DNA from: Xanthostigma xanthostigma
Lineage: Eukaryota; Arthropoda; Insecta; Raphidioptera; Raphidiidae
DNA length: 64,000 bases
Direction of reading: 5' to 3'
Assembly (NCBI GenBank): GCA_963575645.1
Contig: OY754467.1
Coordinates: 39,615,108 to 39,679,107 of the forward strand
Shown: positions 10,700 through 22,530 of the stretch, in pieces
How the letters are laid out: every line of letters begins with the position of its first letter
Numbering within the stretch: the stretch's first letter is position 1
Notes under the pieces: model-generated
The model's input: only the letters and a program-made list of their open reading frames with translations
The model's database searches: none
What the model was told of the DNA's origin: nothing
Made by a program: the position numbers and the translations under genes

Positions 10700-11454
10700 T
10701 ATAGAATGATTTTATTTTTTGATAGATATAATCCTAAGATAAAATTAATAATGCGTTTTTGTCTTTGTTGTAATAGCTCTCACAACCATAAGTTATCTTT
10801 TTTGCGGTAGCGAATAGAGTGTCGAACGCTCACTTTGTACAGGGTGGCAAAAACTAGCACTGGCTCCTTGTATGAAAAAAAACTAGTATTCATGACGAGA
10901 TCGGAATCTTACTTTCTTGTCCACGGTGGATACTTATGTCCACGGTAGACACAGTTCAGTTCGAAAAGCACGCCATTAAAACATATTATTCTCGATCGTG
11001 TACCTACATGGGGCGAAGTATACCTACTAACTTATACTAAGCTTATTTTTCAATTGTTCCACAACCAAATAAAAACTCCTTTTATACTTACCTAATTTTT
11101 TAGGGTTCTAAAACAGTTTTGATTATTCGTATTTTGCCAAATTCCGTCCGGCCCAAAATTCTACTGTAATTCGCTAACTAAAAAAATACCTATATATTTT
11201 ATAAAATAAAGTATAAAGTTTATTTTACTTACATTGTTTTTTATGTGCAAGTCTGTGAAATTCAGTGATTAATTATGCATAAATACATGTTCGCTGCATG
11301 TATATTGTATTTTATTTTAGTGCACATACATAATATACATGATGTTCTACAAATCGTCGGGCGAAAACAGAGCTGGCTCAGTCCAAAAACAGCATTTTAT
11401 CTTTAGACATCAAAACAAGCTACTTTGATAGTTCTGCTGTGTAAATGGGAAGGT
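10700..11454. other. Spacer with a palindromic GTCCACGGT pair
   Basis: At 10917-10952 GTCCACGGTGGATAC is followed by GTCCACGGTAGACAC. A similar pair occurs at 19782-19812. Otherwise AT-rich with no gene seen. Confidence 0.45.
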
Positions 11455-11469
11455 CAATTTAATATTTCC

Positions 11470-11818
11470 AGTACAACCGAGCGGATGGTGAGAGCATTAG
11501 ACTCGCATTCGGGAGGTACCGGGATCGAATCCCGGCGGAGGCAGATGTGGCTGGGACTATTTCCTATACTTCCTCTCGCCGAGAAACGGTAATTCCTGTA
11601 CCGGCCATCTTGTTGAGGTTTTCCGTGGTTTCCCTCAATAATTCCAGATAAATATCTAGATGGTTCCTTGGCCATGGCCTGCCAAACTCCTATGCTCAAA
11701 ATTTGCCTACCTTATCCCAATGTCCTAAAATTCCTTCATTCGCTCATTACTATTAACTAGTCGAAGTTCAAAAAATGTAGAAATAACGGGAAGCGTGTGG
11801 CAGATGGAAGACTTTCCT
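11470..11818 (+). mobile_element. tRNA-derived SINE
   Basis: The head at about 11480-11540 carries an A-box-like GGTGAGAGCATTAGAC and a B box inside GGGATCGAATCCCGG (consensus GGTTCGANTCC, one change). These are internal RNA polymerase III promoter elements. The body has CCTCTCGCCGAGAAACGG, GGTTTTCCGTGGTTTCCC and CCTTGGCCATGGCCTGCC. The anticodon arm does not fold cleanly, so I do not assign the parent tRNA. The apparent open frames here lie antisense and are by-products. Confidence 0.7.
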
Positions 11819-12062
11819 ACTTCCTCTCGCCGAAAAATGATAATTCCCGTACCGGCCATCTTGTCGAGGTTTTCCGTGGTTTCCCTCAATAATTACAGAT
11901 AAATATCGAGATGGTTCCTTGGCCATGGCCTGCCAAACTCCTATGCTCAAAATTTGCCTACCTTATCCCAATGTCCTAAAAATCCTTCATTCGCTTATTA
12001 CTATTAACTAGTCGAAGTTGAAAAAATGTATAGAAATAACGGGAAGCGTGTGGCAGATGGAA
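11819..12062 (+). repeat. Tandem duplicate of the SINE body, without the tRNA head
   Basis: Repeats 11568-11818 almost base for base, from CTTCCTCTCGCCGA to GGGAAGCGTGTGGCAGATGG, unit about 248 bp. A head-less second unit fits unequal exchange or replication slippage better than a fresh insertion. Confidence 0.85.
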
Positions 12063-12123
12063 AATAGTAATGGTGCGAATGGCGTCTGTTATGACACAAA
12101 GTCGAGAAACGAACGTTAGACAC

Positions 12124-12177
12124 ATTATTATTATTATTACAGTTTTGCACCCTCGTGAAACCGGGCCGGGCCGCTAG
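12124..12177 (+). mobile_element. Short ATT tract and a Helitron-like 3' end
   Basis: A run of ATT units is followed by CTCGTGAAACCGGGCCGGGC and then CGCTAG, T. This matches the CTAG-type terminus of families A-C with its hairpin. The rest of the element is missing. Confidence 0.5.
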
Positions 12178-12189
12178 TTAAATATAAAT

Positions 12190-12276
12190 TATGTTAACAT
12201 TCGCCTGTCACTGCGCGCGCACTAAACCCATCTACAAAGCCAGCGCCGGCAAAATTAGCGTCATGTGCAGCGACCT
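12190..12276. mobile_element. Remnant of a Harbinger-type MITE (family G)
   Basis: CACTGCGCGCGCAC and the end GTGCAGCGACCT followed by TTA (12277-12279) match family G. The middle is deleted. Confidence 0.5.
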
Positions 12277-12567
12277 TTAGAAAAGAAAAGATTGTAGTCA
12301 GTGAAATTTTTCTTTCCGGTAATTGGTCTGTTGTTTTTCACGTTGTTCACACTGTATAGAACAATGCATACTTTTGACTTTTGTTAATGCATTGTGTGCA
12401 GTCAAGGAGGAAACATAAAGTCAAGCCGTGATAAGATTGGCATAAATATCAAGAGTCATTTTATATCATCCGGTACACGATAAACCTATTATATTATGTA
12501 AACTGGTGCTATCCTTCACAACGGCGCGACATTGCCTCTGCTTTTGTCGACTTCTGAACAAAATTAC

Positions 12568-12720
12568 GTTTTTTTCATACCTTGATCGAAAGTACATACT
12601 TTCGGCATCAATTGTAAGGCAATAAGTCTAACATTTACGCATTGGTGGGATTACACGCACTGATGCGGGAAGTACGTACGTTCGGACGGCAGTAAAGAAA
12701 AAATCACCTATCAGCCGTTG
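12568..12720 (+). repeat. Interspersed repeat family E, copy 1 (partial)
   Basis: TCGATCGAAAGT-type start, CATCAATTGTAAGGCAATAA, GATTACACGCACTGATGCGG and GTTCGGACGGCAGTAAAG all recur at 60868-61020, where the element has a complementary right end. Here family A follows at once. Confidence 0.65.
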
Positions 12721-12724
12721 TGAG

Positions 12725-12947
12725 GCTATAGGCTATATAATATCACACTACGACCAATAGGAGCGGAATATCAATGAAAAATGTTACAAAATGTAACTGA
12801 AAATTTGTTTGTCCGACAAAAACTTTTGAACGGTAACTCCGATTATCATGAAATTTGGACACAACATTCATCTCGGTAAACTAAGATAAATGTGCGTACT
12901 CATGACCCCTTCCCATTCGTTCTTTTTCACCCGGGCGGGACCGCTAG
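12725..12947 (+). mobile_element. Helitron-like family A, copy 3 (5' truncated)
   Basis: Covers the body from GGCTATAGGCTATATAATAT to the end GCGGGACCGCTAG, followed by T. The TCTATACTAATAT start is missing, and family E abuts the break. Confidence 0.75.
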
Positions 12948-13390
12948 TAAATTATATAAACTAAAAGAAAAAATGTTAAAACACTTTTTTTATGAAATAA
13001 AAATACGAAATAATTTGACAACAAAATGAGACTTAATATTAAAAAAAAACGAGGGGTGCTTGATATCAATAGAGTTTGAATTTAGTACATGTGAAAGACG
13101 TAGGTATATTATATAGGAGTCCTTTCAAGTGTCACGCAAATTAACAGCTCTTGTGAAAAATACCAAATTTATATATTAGAAAAATTTGAAATACAGACAG
13201 GTTACCGCCAGGACTTGAATCTACCAATTTCGCGTTGGTTGATTTATCAGTACAGTAACTTATGGACAATCGTTGTTTTGAAATTCTATAATAAATGGTA
13301 TTTAAGGTAACAGAAATCACTGTATGCGAGAGTAGATTTAAAATCATTCATTACTAGCGATTTGTAAAAGTGAAGTCTTTATTTAAGGAG
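12948..13390. other. Unassigned spacer
   Basis: One 68-residue minus-strand open frame without recognisable content. Confidence 0.45.
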
Positions 13391-14107
13391 AGGAAGTACG
13401 AGCACGGTACCAAAAAAATGACTTGATTCTTTTTTCATATGAAGTGTAAATACGTCTGAACAAATTCTGAAAATTTGAGGGGGTTACACGATTATTTAAG
13501 TAAATAATTGACTTCAAAAGTAAGCACATTCAACATTGGTCTTATGGCAAAGCGACAGATCTGCGACATGTTTTAATAATTTTCACCCAAATTGGTCGAA
13601 GAAAATGAAAAAAAACTATCTAATTAAAAGTTAAGACCTTAATAAAGAAATTAAAAAAATAAAAAACCGTAGGGCCCGACTAGATTAAAAGACATTTAAT
13701 AAAACAGATCAGCTTTTCAGGAAAATTAGCTTGCGTTTGGTCTGCAGTGTTGCCGGCTCGTTTCAGAGATAATAAACGCAAGCTAATTTTCCTGAAAAGC
13801 TGATCTTTTTTATTAAATATCTTTTAATCTAGTCGGGCACCACGGTTTTTTATTTTTTTAATTTCTTTATTAATGTCTTATCTTTTAATTAGATTCTGCG
13901 ACATTTTTGGGGTAAAATGATTAAAACATGTCGTGGATTCGTCGCTTTGCCATAAGACCAATGTTAAATATGCTTCCTTTTGAAGTCAATTATTTATTTA
14001 AATAATCGGTTACCCTCCTCAAATTTTCAGAATTTGTTTAGGCGTATTTAAACTTCCTATAAAAAAAGTAATCAAGTCTTTTTTTGGTACCATGCTCAAA
14101 CTTCCTT
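13391..14107. repeat. Large foldback, ~345-bp arms, 35-bp loop
   Basis: The left arm 13391-13738 returns inverted at 13774-14107. Paired blocks include CATTGGTCTTATGGCAAAGC/GCTTTGCCATAAGACCAATG and GAAAATTAGCTTGCGTTT at the apex. Arm identity by eye is roughly 85-90 percent, with small indels. No coding frame. It could be a foldback MITE or an inverted duplication of a repeat. Confidence 0.85.
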
Positions 14108-14460
14108 ATTTTTGCCTTTTTTAGTTCAAAAAACGTTTTTAATTTTCTCAAAGTATAATTATATTTTTAAATGAAATGAGCTCTGAAATTCCCGAATAAA
14201 TTCAAGAAGTTGCGTTATAATATGCAGTCGTTTAAATGAAAGTAGTAACCTAATAATAGTAATATAGGTCTATAAATACATCCAAACATATGCTTTAGCA
14301 CTGGCATTTTGTTTCAATAACATCCATCTAACGTAAAACCCGCGCGATTCTAAGAAAAGTTAGTAGCCTGTTTCTGGTTACATTATTATCGCTATCAGCA
14401 CGAAAACCGCAGCATAAACAAAACATCAGACATCTAACATTAAATATATATCCCACCGAA

Positions 14461-14616
14461 AACATAAATGTGACAAAAAGAGCCAAGTTCGATACAAAGA
14501 ACAAGTGGCTTTGCTGAAAAAAGGAAGTGAGATCTAAGAGGATGGCAAGTTTCTTTTTTTCAACAAGGCCACTTGTTCTTTGTATTGAACTTGGCCCTTT
14601 TTTCACATTTATGTTT
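14461..14616. repeat. Hairpin, ~60-bp arms
   Basis: AACATAAATGTGACAAAAAG and AGAACAAGTGGCTTTGCTGA pair with the inverse ending at 14616. The loop is about 25-30 bp. The 92-residue open frame across it is not meaningful. Confidence 0.8.
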
Positions 14617-14821
14617 TTAATACTTATCAGTTATCACTACATATTATAAAACAAAGTCTCCCCACCGCATCTCTCTGAACGCGATAAACTCAAAAACTTC
14701 CGAATGGATTTTTATATATCTACGGTTTTCACCAATGGACGAAGTGATTAAAGAGAAAGGTTTATATGTACCTAATTCATTAATGTTTTGTGTAAATCTG
14801 TTAAAATATTACGATGATTCA

Positions 14822-15087
14822 AATCTTTGATTAACGTCTGAATAGAACTCTTCAAATAAATAAAATTGTCGACCAATTTTTCTCAGACCAATATATTGAC
14901 AAAAAATAATAAAACTACAAATCAAGATGACGTTTCATCCGGATTTGGATCTTCTTCAGAAATATCTAAAAAATATAAAAATTAATTAGTATTAAATTAT
15001 TTATTATCTAATAGAAATCACGAAATTTTTATTATTTTTTGTCAATATATTGGTCTGAGTAAAATTGGTCGACAATTTTATTTATTA
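14822..15087 (-). mobile_element. Hammerhead-bearing foldback (Penelope/retrozyme-like), copy 1
   Basis: Ends ATCTTTGATTAACGTCTGAA and AATTGTCGACCAATTTTTCT, with the latter returning inverted (AAAATTGGTCGACAATTTTA) at the right. Arms of about 70-80 bp flank a ribozyme-like core. Related copies are at 32722-33931, 44325-44545 and 44640-44850. No protein frame, so it is non-autonomous. Confidence 0.6.
14927..14959 (-). ncRNA. Hammerhead-ribozyme-like core
   Basis: The minus strand reads CTGAAGA, then stem II ATCC/GGAT around loop AAATCC, then GAAACGTC. The conserved hammerhead residues CUGANGA and GAAA are all present, followed by a GUC cleavage triplet as in minimal forms of Penelope-like elements. 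Helix III is very short, so single units may cleave poorly. Activity is inference. Confidence 0.5.
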
Positions 15088-15366
15088 TTAAGATGATTAT
15101 TGAAGAAAATCAGGCCGACTGGGAGCTTTCATCGAAAACGCTGCCTAATCCATTTGAGATATTATAACAAAACAATGTATAGTGGAATTGTTCCTCTTTT
15201 ATAGGTCTACAGAAAAGTCCGCGATGGCATATGGCTATTTTTTAAGGATAGTTTACTGTACCTGTTTTAATGTTAAACGCTTTTCGTGGATATCAATTTT
15301 GCAACGTAAGTCGACGAAAAGACGGTGGAAATCCATAAATTCGAGCGAAGCCGAACCGGGCCGCTA

Positions 15367-16137
15367 GTTATACATAAATATTATGATATCTAAACACAAT
15401 ATAATATCGTCAAATATCATACTTCATTATATCATAGTTGTATACCATAATCATTATATCACACGCCATATCTCAGCACCGACTAGACGCGAGTAGCCTT
15501 CGGACGACCGGCTGATGCATTCAGGATCGATTCTCGTCCGATACCCGGTTCGAAGCTTGTGAAATATGAAATACGTTATTTTGGCCCGTCTGTAACCCTC
15601 CAACTCCAAGCAAAGTTTTGAATCATCACACCGCACACGTGATTATAGTGATAGTACCTACTATCAAACAACCGTGAGTCAACCTAGCCACACCCAACCC
15701 CTAGCCTTCAACCGTATAGGATTTCATGCTTGAAAATTTTGCTTTGAGCTGGAGGTTTTAGAACCAGCCAAAATAACCCACTTTAATGATCAGTCAATCA
15801 ATGAATGCCCAAAATGTTGATTTTTGAACATTTGTATCTTGGTGAACTAGTTTCCAAGATTCTATACGTCCATAGGCCTAAGACTGTCCTAGGCCTATTG
15901 ACGTATGGAATTTCGAATATATTGTTTCTTTATGGTAACCGTAACCCCCTCTGAAAAAAATCTGTTCTAGCCTTGAAGATAAAAGGGAATCGAAAAGGAC
16001 TCTAAAATGGCTCGTGTAAACATAGCACAGTGCTTTACGAGAATATACTTGGCTGGCGCACCCCGTGCGCTATTAAAAAGGAGATTTTAAACGCAGTAGT
16101 AACGTTCATGAAAAAATACGGTTCTATTATAACTAAA
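15367..16137. repeat. Spacer with two inverted repeats
   Basis: Block 15570-15620 (CCTCCAACTCCAAGCAAAG) returns inverted at 15735-15785 with mismatches. A tighter hairpin of about 24-bp arms sits at 15859-15912 (TACGTCCATAGGCCTAAG against CCTAGGCCTATTGACGTA). Both look like small MITEs. The rest is unassigned. Confidence 0.6.
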
Positions 16138-16470
16138 CTAGCGGTCCCGTCTCTGTTTCACCCGGGTGCAAAATAACGAATGCGGGTAAGGGACATGAGT
16201 ACGCACGTTCATCTTAGGTTACCGAGATGAATGTTGTGTCCAAATTTCATGATGATCGGAGTTACCGTTCAAAAGTTTTTGTCGGACGGACAAATTGGGA
16301 GTTATATTTTGCAACATTTTCATTGATGCTCCGCTCCTATTGGTCGTAGCGTGATATTATATAACTTCCTCGATAAATGGACTATCCAACAAAAAAAAAT
16401 TCAATTCGAACCAGTAGTTCCTGAGATTAGCGCGTTCAACCAAACTCTTCAGCTTTATATATTAGTATAG
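16138..16470 (-). mobile_element. Helitron-like family A, copy 4 (near full length)
   Basis: Starts CTAGCGGTCCCGTCTC, keeps GATGATCGGAGTTACCG and ATTGATGCTCCGCTCCTATT, and ends TATATTAGTATAG. An A precedes the CTAG end, as expected for insertion between A and T. Confidence 0.8.
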
Positions 16471-16790
16471 CTTGGCGCCAAGCTCATTTTTTTTTATTTT
16501 TCGCTTTTTAGTGACTTTTTAAATTTATTTTTTTTTATTTTAGTTACTAGTTGTGGTCGTTGAAACCAGCTTGGAATCGAGATATTTTCAAAGCAGATTT
16601 TGATTTAACTCTTTGTCAAATAAATTGACACTTTTCATTTCTCTTCAACTACGTTTATACATAATTTACTCTTTTGATAAATAGAAAGAAATTTAAATAT
16701 TTAGAAATAAATATTGAACCTAAACAGAACTGTTTCCTTTCAGCTATGCGTTCTTAGATGTTTTATGTTTGCAAAGCCGTCTTATTCTTA

Positions 16791-17215
16791 ACGCCGCTAC
16801 ACACGAGGCTGGATTTGCCGCTAGATTCCTTGCTAGATTCGACTACTAGTTTTCTAGCGCTGGCTTTTTTAATTGCTATTATGTGCTCGCTTCACACAAG
16901 ACGTCTTTACAAGCTTGCTCTGCAGGTAGATTCGGTGCGCGCGCAGTGATAGAACGGTAACAAAAGTGCATGTTTATTGTCTCTGAGCAGTTACACACAC
17001 TATGGCATAGTGTTGGCTTGTGGGCGTTTGTTCAAGTCGCCCACGTGACAGGATACTGCTTCCTGATTGGTTCTTGCTCATACCTAGTAAGAAAAATAGC
17101 CCCTGTTTTTAAAACCTATCTTGTGAGCTAGCAGGCGAGCCCGCAGTGACGTCATTTCCAGCTTCTTACCCAGCAGAAGTCCAAGCAGTGTTTCTAGCCT
17201 CGTGTGCAGCGGCCT
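16791..17215 (-). mobile_element. Harbinger-type MITE family G, copy 2 (complete)
   Basis: The inverted ends ACGCCGCTACACACGAGGCT and AGCCTCGTGTGCAGCGGCCT are flanked by TTA on both sides (16788-16790, 17216-17218). A TWA duplication is diagnostic for PIF/Harbinger. Length 425 bp; internal blocks as in copies 9810 and 53228, inverted relative to 9810. No coding capacity. Confidence 0.85.
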
Positions 17216-17218
17216 TTA

Positions 17219-18544
17219 CCTATCGAAGGACCTGAAAACCCTCGCTTTCTTGTGAATATTATTGTGTAGCGCATGTGATATGTATGAAATGTTTGTTCGT
17301 GTGTATATAGGTTTAGTTATGTCACTTATATATTATTTATGTATGTATTAACACGAAAGTAAACATTTCGTCAGCAAAACGTGCATCGTCTTACTCACTC
17401 TTCAGCAATCAGCACCCTTTCATGTCAACAATACATCACTATATATATACGATTCTTTAACCGTTCCGCAACGACGCATTGATTGGCCAGAAAAATCTAA
17501 CTCCTCTAAGAATTTTTTAAATGTATGTACACATCTTTCAGGCGTTCCCGCCCGCCAAATTTCTGCTAAATTGACTTGGTGAAACGTCACGCAAATGATA
17601 TCAACTATAAACATCCTCCTTGGTCAGCTGTCAAAAATTTTGGGGACACAGTTTTTTGTACACACATTTAATAATGCAAAATTAAAAAGAAAATATTTTT
17701 GGAAGTTTTTTTTTACAAAAAAACGGTACTTATGATTTTACGAAATATTGTAGGTATATTAGAGTGTGAACGACTATTTTTCAAAATGTATCTTGCTAGA
17801 AAGATGCAACAGCTTTATTTTTTTTTTTAGTAAAAGATTTATTTTTAGGAAAAAAATACTTATCTGTAATAATTATCTTTTGTGTAGAATACAACCTATA
17901 AACTCAATTTCGCAAAAGCAAGAAAAGATGAATCACAACTGTCAAATAACTTTGTAAACTTAGTACAGTACTGGCTTAGGATTACATTTGAAAACACATT
18001 CCAGTTTATTGCTTTCCTTATGACTGTTGTATATAAAACTTTAAAAACTTCACAAATTATGCTAAACAAACAATGCCAACTGTATTTACGTATAACATGC
18101 ATTATTTAACTATCGTATCATTATGTGAATTTAAATTTGTTTACAAACTAAAACAAATTTAAATTATTTAATACAGCATAAGATGATTTTATTTTTCCCA
18201 TTTTTCAATGATCGGCAAACATTTATCAATACCGAAATGACGTAGATAATATTCAGCCTGTGATTGGCAGACTAGGACTACTATTTCACTATCTGTCCAA
18301 TTGAAAAGATAATTTATACCTATACATCTCTTTCTATAGATAAAGAAGGATGACTTTCAATTAAGGAAATGGAAAAATTGGTTTACATTATTTATTTATA
18401 ATACACGCACTGTTAAAAATGATAACATGAACGACCACTCATTGGTAAAAAAATAGACTCTGAATTTTACACTACTCGACACAGCTGAAGTGAAACTTCT
18501 CTAATCGCGTCGACTATAGACACCATAATATAGATAATATTAGT
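17219..18544. other. Unassigned spacer
   Basis: Several short open frames without domains. A 15-bp-arm palindrome AATTTAAATTTGTTT lies at 18128-18165. No gene supported. Confidence 0.5.
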
Positions 18545-18685
18545 ATACCAAGCGAATTGCCTGTTTATAACTCAATGTGCTGTGAATGAAGCATTAGGCA
18601 ACAAAGAACGAAAAAAAAATATATCTGTCTCTTTTTTCGAAGTCATTCCTTGGTTATTCCGACAATATATTATATAAGTATATCT
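18545..18685 (-). repeat. Family H fragment, diverged
   Basis: GCAACAAAGAACGAAAA, ATATATCTGTCTC and AGTCATTCCTTGGTTATTCC correspond to the right part of family H (compare 41555-41650). Confidence 0.5.
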
Positions 18686-18982
18686 CTCTTTATGAAAAGT
18701 TCCATGTCTTTATCTACAGATATTCACTTCTATGAATCGAACTTGCCCTACCGTGCGTAAAGAAATTTCACATAATAAATAACTTAGAAGGCGTTGCATT
18801 TCAGAAATATTCGAAACGGCATCCGTTTTTGAACAAATGCTATCTTTTAATTTCATTATTGTCATAAATAAAATTATCGACCAATTTTATTTTAAGACTG
18901 AACATACGCAATAATTATATTACCATGTTATACCGTGCAACAGAGAGAGATAACCGAAAGATGTTTGCTATCGGTTATATCA

Positions 18983-19350
18983 GATTGAATTTATTTCTAT
19001 ATAAATGTGTATAAAAAAACTGATTGGGCGAATTCTGTTGTACGAAATTTATGTAAAATTTTCTCCTCTTTCGTTTAAGACAGGTTTTGAACCGATCTGA
19101 TTTAAATTGAGCGAGTTATAAGCGAAAAACTTCGTTTTTTCTAAATTGCTCCCCTCTGGAGCAAAAATTCAAAAATCGGGCGACGTTAGGATCTAAGTTA
19201 CCCGGAGACAAATCGAACAAAAAAAAGTTTTTTAAAATCGGTTAAGTCGTTTGGGCTGTACGCTGGATACAAAATTCGGGATCACAGATTCACAGATTCA
19301 CAGACAAAGCGAGTACATATAGGCGCTTTAGCTTACGCTATTCGCGCCTA
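18983..19350 (+). repeat. Interspersed repeat family K, copy 1
   Basis: CTCCTCTTTCGTTTAAGAC, ACCGATCTGATTTAAATTGA and the upstream TATATAAATGTGTATAAAAA return inverted at 62405-62580. Further on, GGTTAAGTCGTTTGGGCTGT and GATTCACAGATTCACAGAC are typical of interspersed element tails. Confidence 0.55.
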
Positions 19351-19359
19351 AAAATAGCA

Positions 19360-20377
19360 GAAAATTTGTAGGGACCTTATGTCAACCGTTTGCACCTCGA
19401 TCCGACCCTGACGTCATCGGGGTATAAATGCAAGTTCTGAAAATTTTACTGTACATAAAACTTTCTTGAAGACAATCTCCACTTTAAAAACTCAGAATCC
19501 TTAACAATAGAAGTTGGATACAATCTTTTTTGTAAGGATGCGATAATAATCTCATTTTGTAGCTATTAGTACAAACAATAAAATATAATTTTTGGACAAT
19601 TTTTTTTTAAATTAGTAGTTCATATAAGCATGTCTTTTTTTGCATTAAATTATCTATTCAATTTGTCATGTATATTTTTTATGTTTGTTTAGGCATAACT
19701 CTGCGAGGCACTAGCTGATTAGAAAATTGTGTCTAATAATTAATTAATCTATCTGTCTAGGGTAGATACCGTTATATTTAAGGTGGACACAGTTATGTCC
19801 ACGGTGAACACAGTAACGTTGTTGTGTATTATTGAAATGTTTCAAAATGTAATTTTCAAAAGTATTTATAAAAAAAAACTTTTTTGATCTCATATACTTT
19901 TGTACCGCGCAGTCAGCGAAAAAATTAGAGGGAACAATGTTTGTAAGTCGGACTAAGAAAAAAATCAAGCGAATATAGTTTTTGAAAAAAATGATTTTTT
20001 GATTGCCGTCGGAATTTGTTACGCCACACGATTATTAAAATATTTGTGTGACCCCTAATATTATAATTGAAACTCTTACGGAAAACTTTGCTGAAAATAT
20101 AATGCACGAAATAAATGACAGAAATTAAATTATATTTTCCAGGAAATCGTTTTTTTTTTTAAATTGTATTTAATGATCTCTTGTCAAGTCTTTTGTAAAT
20201 AACTCAGTTTTATTTTTGAACTCGACAGGGAAATATTCTTTAAATTGAACGGCGGTGAATATTTTACAGAAGTTTGAAATATTTTTTAAGTATGTAGAGA
20301 GAAGTATTTGATTCTTTAAAAAGTTAAAATCTTATTTGTATAAGAATTTCAAACCTCAACTTTCAATGTCTTATATA
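19360..20377. other. Unassigned AT-rich spacer
   Basis: Holds the second GTCCACGGT palindrome pair (19782-19812) and short frames of 60-74 residues with no recognisable motif. Confidence 0.45.
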
Positions 20378-20445
20378 TTTCTTAAAAAGCTTTAATATTA
20401 TGTAAAGAATATCTTAAAAAGCTTTAATACTATGTAAAGAGATAT
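20378..20445. repeat. Two tandem ~31-bp units
   Basis: CTTAAAAAGCTTTAATATTA then TGTAAAGAATAT is followed by a near-identical second unit. Confidence 0.8.
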
Positions 20446-22530
20446 CAGTGCCTCACGTTTTCACAAAAACTGAGACATTGTTACTTTTAATGTACATTTT
20501 TTTTCAATTTCAAAAATATTCTGCTTCTAACGTGTACAATAATTTGGAAAATGCGCAAATACCAATTTAGAAATAATTATTCTTATACAGTAAACCCTCA
20601 TATAATACCGTATTGTTCCAATATAACCCTTTGTAGTGCAAAATCGTGTGATACGGTACTTAGAAACAACACAGAAAGGGGACAGGCTTTATTTTGTTAA
20701 CTGCCAGAAACTATAAAAACAGACCTAGTCATTACATAATTCTCAATTAATAACTTTCCAATTACATACTAACAGTTTGCTCGGTGTACAGACAATTATT
20801 TTTACCGATAACTATAGTGAAACGTGGAAGTATACGAAAAGCATATCGGTACACGCATTTAGATTATATTGATTTATTGCAAGAGAAAAAGTGCATCTCA
20901 ATTTCCATTTTATTAAATGTTCGGAAAAAATTCCAGCCAATTGGGCGACGGGACCATTCCAACTTCAAAACTGTTGACATTTGATTATAATAAAGAAAAT
21001 AAAATTTCTGATATCGCGTGAGGTGACGCGGGTAATGGCTAGTATTCAATATATTTTTCAAATTCAGACGTTAATCAAAGATTTCAATATGATATTTAAC
21101 ATTACAGCTCTATTTAAATACCTAAAAGAAATAAACAAATATAAAGAAATTTAATGGAATATTGAAAATAGATAATAATAAATTAATATACATACCTACA
21201 TATAAATTGTACTTACCTGAAATCTGAATATGTTACTTATTTAATATTTATACTTATTACTTACCATATTATGTATTTGTTTTTGCGATAATGGCCTTAG
21301 TTGCTGATTCGCTTATTTTGTTTTTAAAATAAAAAAAAAAAAAAAAATATGATATTTGCTATTCGTTGCCATGGTTACCTACATAATATGTTCACGTCAT
21401 GTAAAAATTAATCAATGCATGCCTAACTAGTTTATTTCTGACAGATCTATATAAAACAAAAGAGCGGCTGTCTTTTTTTTATTTTCCAAATATTTCCGAA
21501 ATTATAAAGTTTAGAAAAAAAAAATTAACGAAACTTTCTTGAAAATATAAATAGAATAATAAGCCGTTATGAAAAGTGTACCATTATTATATAAAAACAC
21601 CGTTATAGTATATATCTCTTCTGCGCATGCGCCGTTTTTCCCCAAAAACAATAGGGCTCTACCAAAATCCCAAAATTTGGTTTCAATCCGCTTATCCGTT
21701 TGACCGGTATCGTGTTCACAAACTAACAGACTCACCGACTAACAGACGCACAGAGTTTTTCCAAAAATATGTTTTTTGGATTCGGGGGACCTCAATACGA
21801 AAAGATATTGTAAAATTTTTTAAAAGTGATCTTTGACTTAAACTAGTACCATTCCCCACTAATTGTGGGTTGGAATGGTAAAATAGCAACAAAATAGTTG
21901 TACTAATTACAATAATGAAAATACTCAAACATGCCATTCTGAAACAGCTGATACACTGGAATGCGCTCACACAGTAGTACCAACTGTATAATAATGGAAT
22001 TTCAGGCAAGACGTTCCCACTAGCCAATTCCTCTGAAAACTACCGCATTATGCAATGCTTTTTCACAGCTCAAATTGCTCGTAACATTGGCAATGACGTG
22101 TTAGTCCTACTCCTATGCTCTACTATATGAGAGTTTCCCCTTGTCCTGCTTCTTCCGGTTCTACCAGACGAACTTCCTTGAGGATATCTAAATTGACGTT
22201 CACAGAAACGAAGCCGCGGAATCAGGCTATAGTTAATTAGTGTCAGTAAGATGCGAATCCAACGGCAACGTGAATAATGTCTCTAAGCTTATGAATATGA
22301 TTTATGAATTATCCCTTGATGGGTGTATCCTACAATAGTATCTAGAGAGCAACCAGTGAGAATTCACCATCTCACTTCTCTATAGTTTCTACTTTCTACC
22401 TACACGATACCCTGCTGAGTTAGTTTTAAAATAACACTCCGCCAGGGTTGACAAAATCATGATTTTTACAATTTAAATTAAATGAGTGTTTTTTTGTTCA
22501 AAACGTGTATTTAATCTACGAATAATGCAA
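20446..22530. other. Mostly unassigned spacer with element fragments
   Basis: TACAGTAAACCCTCATATAA at 20588 resembles a pogo/Tigger end without a partner. A Penelope-type foldback fragment lies near 21065 (CAGACGTTAATCAAAGATTT). CCAAAATTTGGTTTCAATCC at 21673 recurs inverted near 62855. Block 22025-22145 is shared with 26545-26665. A 103-residue minus-strand frame (21716-22027) has no domain I recognise. Confidence 0.45.

Larger units (their letters stand above)
14640..15366 (+). mobile_element. Helitron-like family C, copy 1, split by a foldback
   Basis: Shares AATTCATTAATGTTTTGTGT, TCTACAGAAAAGTCCGCGAT and CGCTTTTCGTGGATATCAAT with copies at 46540 and (inverted) 53927. It ends GGGCCGCTAG followed by T, as families A and B do. 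The segment 14822-15087 is a younger foldback insertion. The 61-residue frame inside it is not a gene. Confidence 0.65.

Noticed and set aside
14328-14606. 92-residue minus-strand frame
   Set aside because: It spans both arms of a hairpin; the coding appearance is chance.
15476-15560. Possible tRNA or SINE head (GGATCGATTCTCGTCC)
   Set aside because: Only a B-box-like string; no A box, no cloverleaf and no second copy.
20588-20680. Pogo-type end TACAGTAAACCCTCATAT
   Set aside because: No matching inverted end or TA-flanked partner found downstream or upstream.
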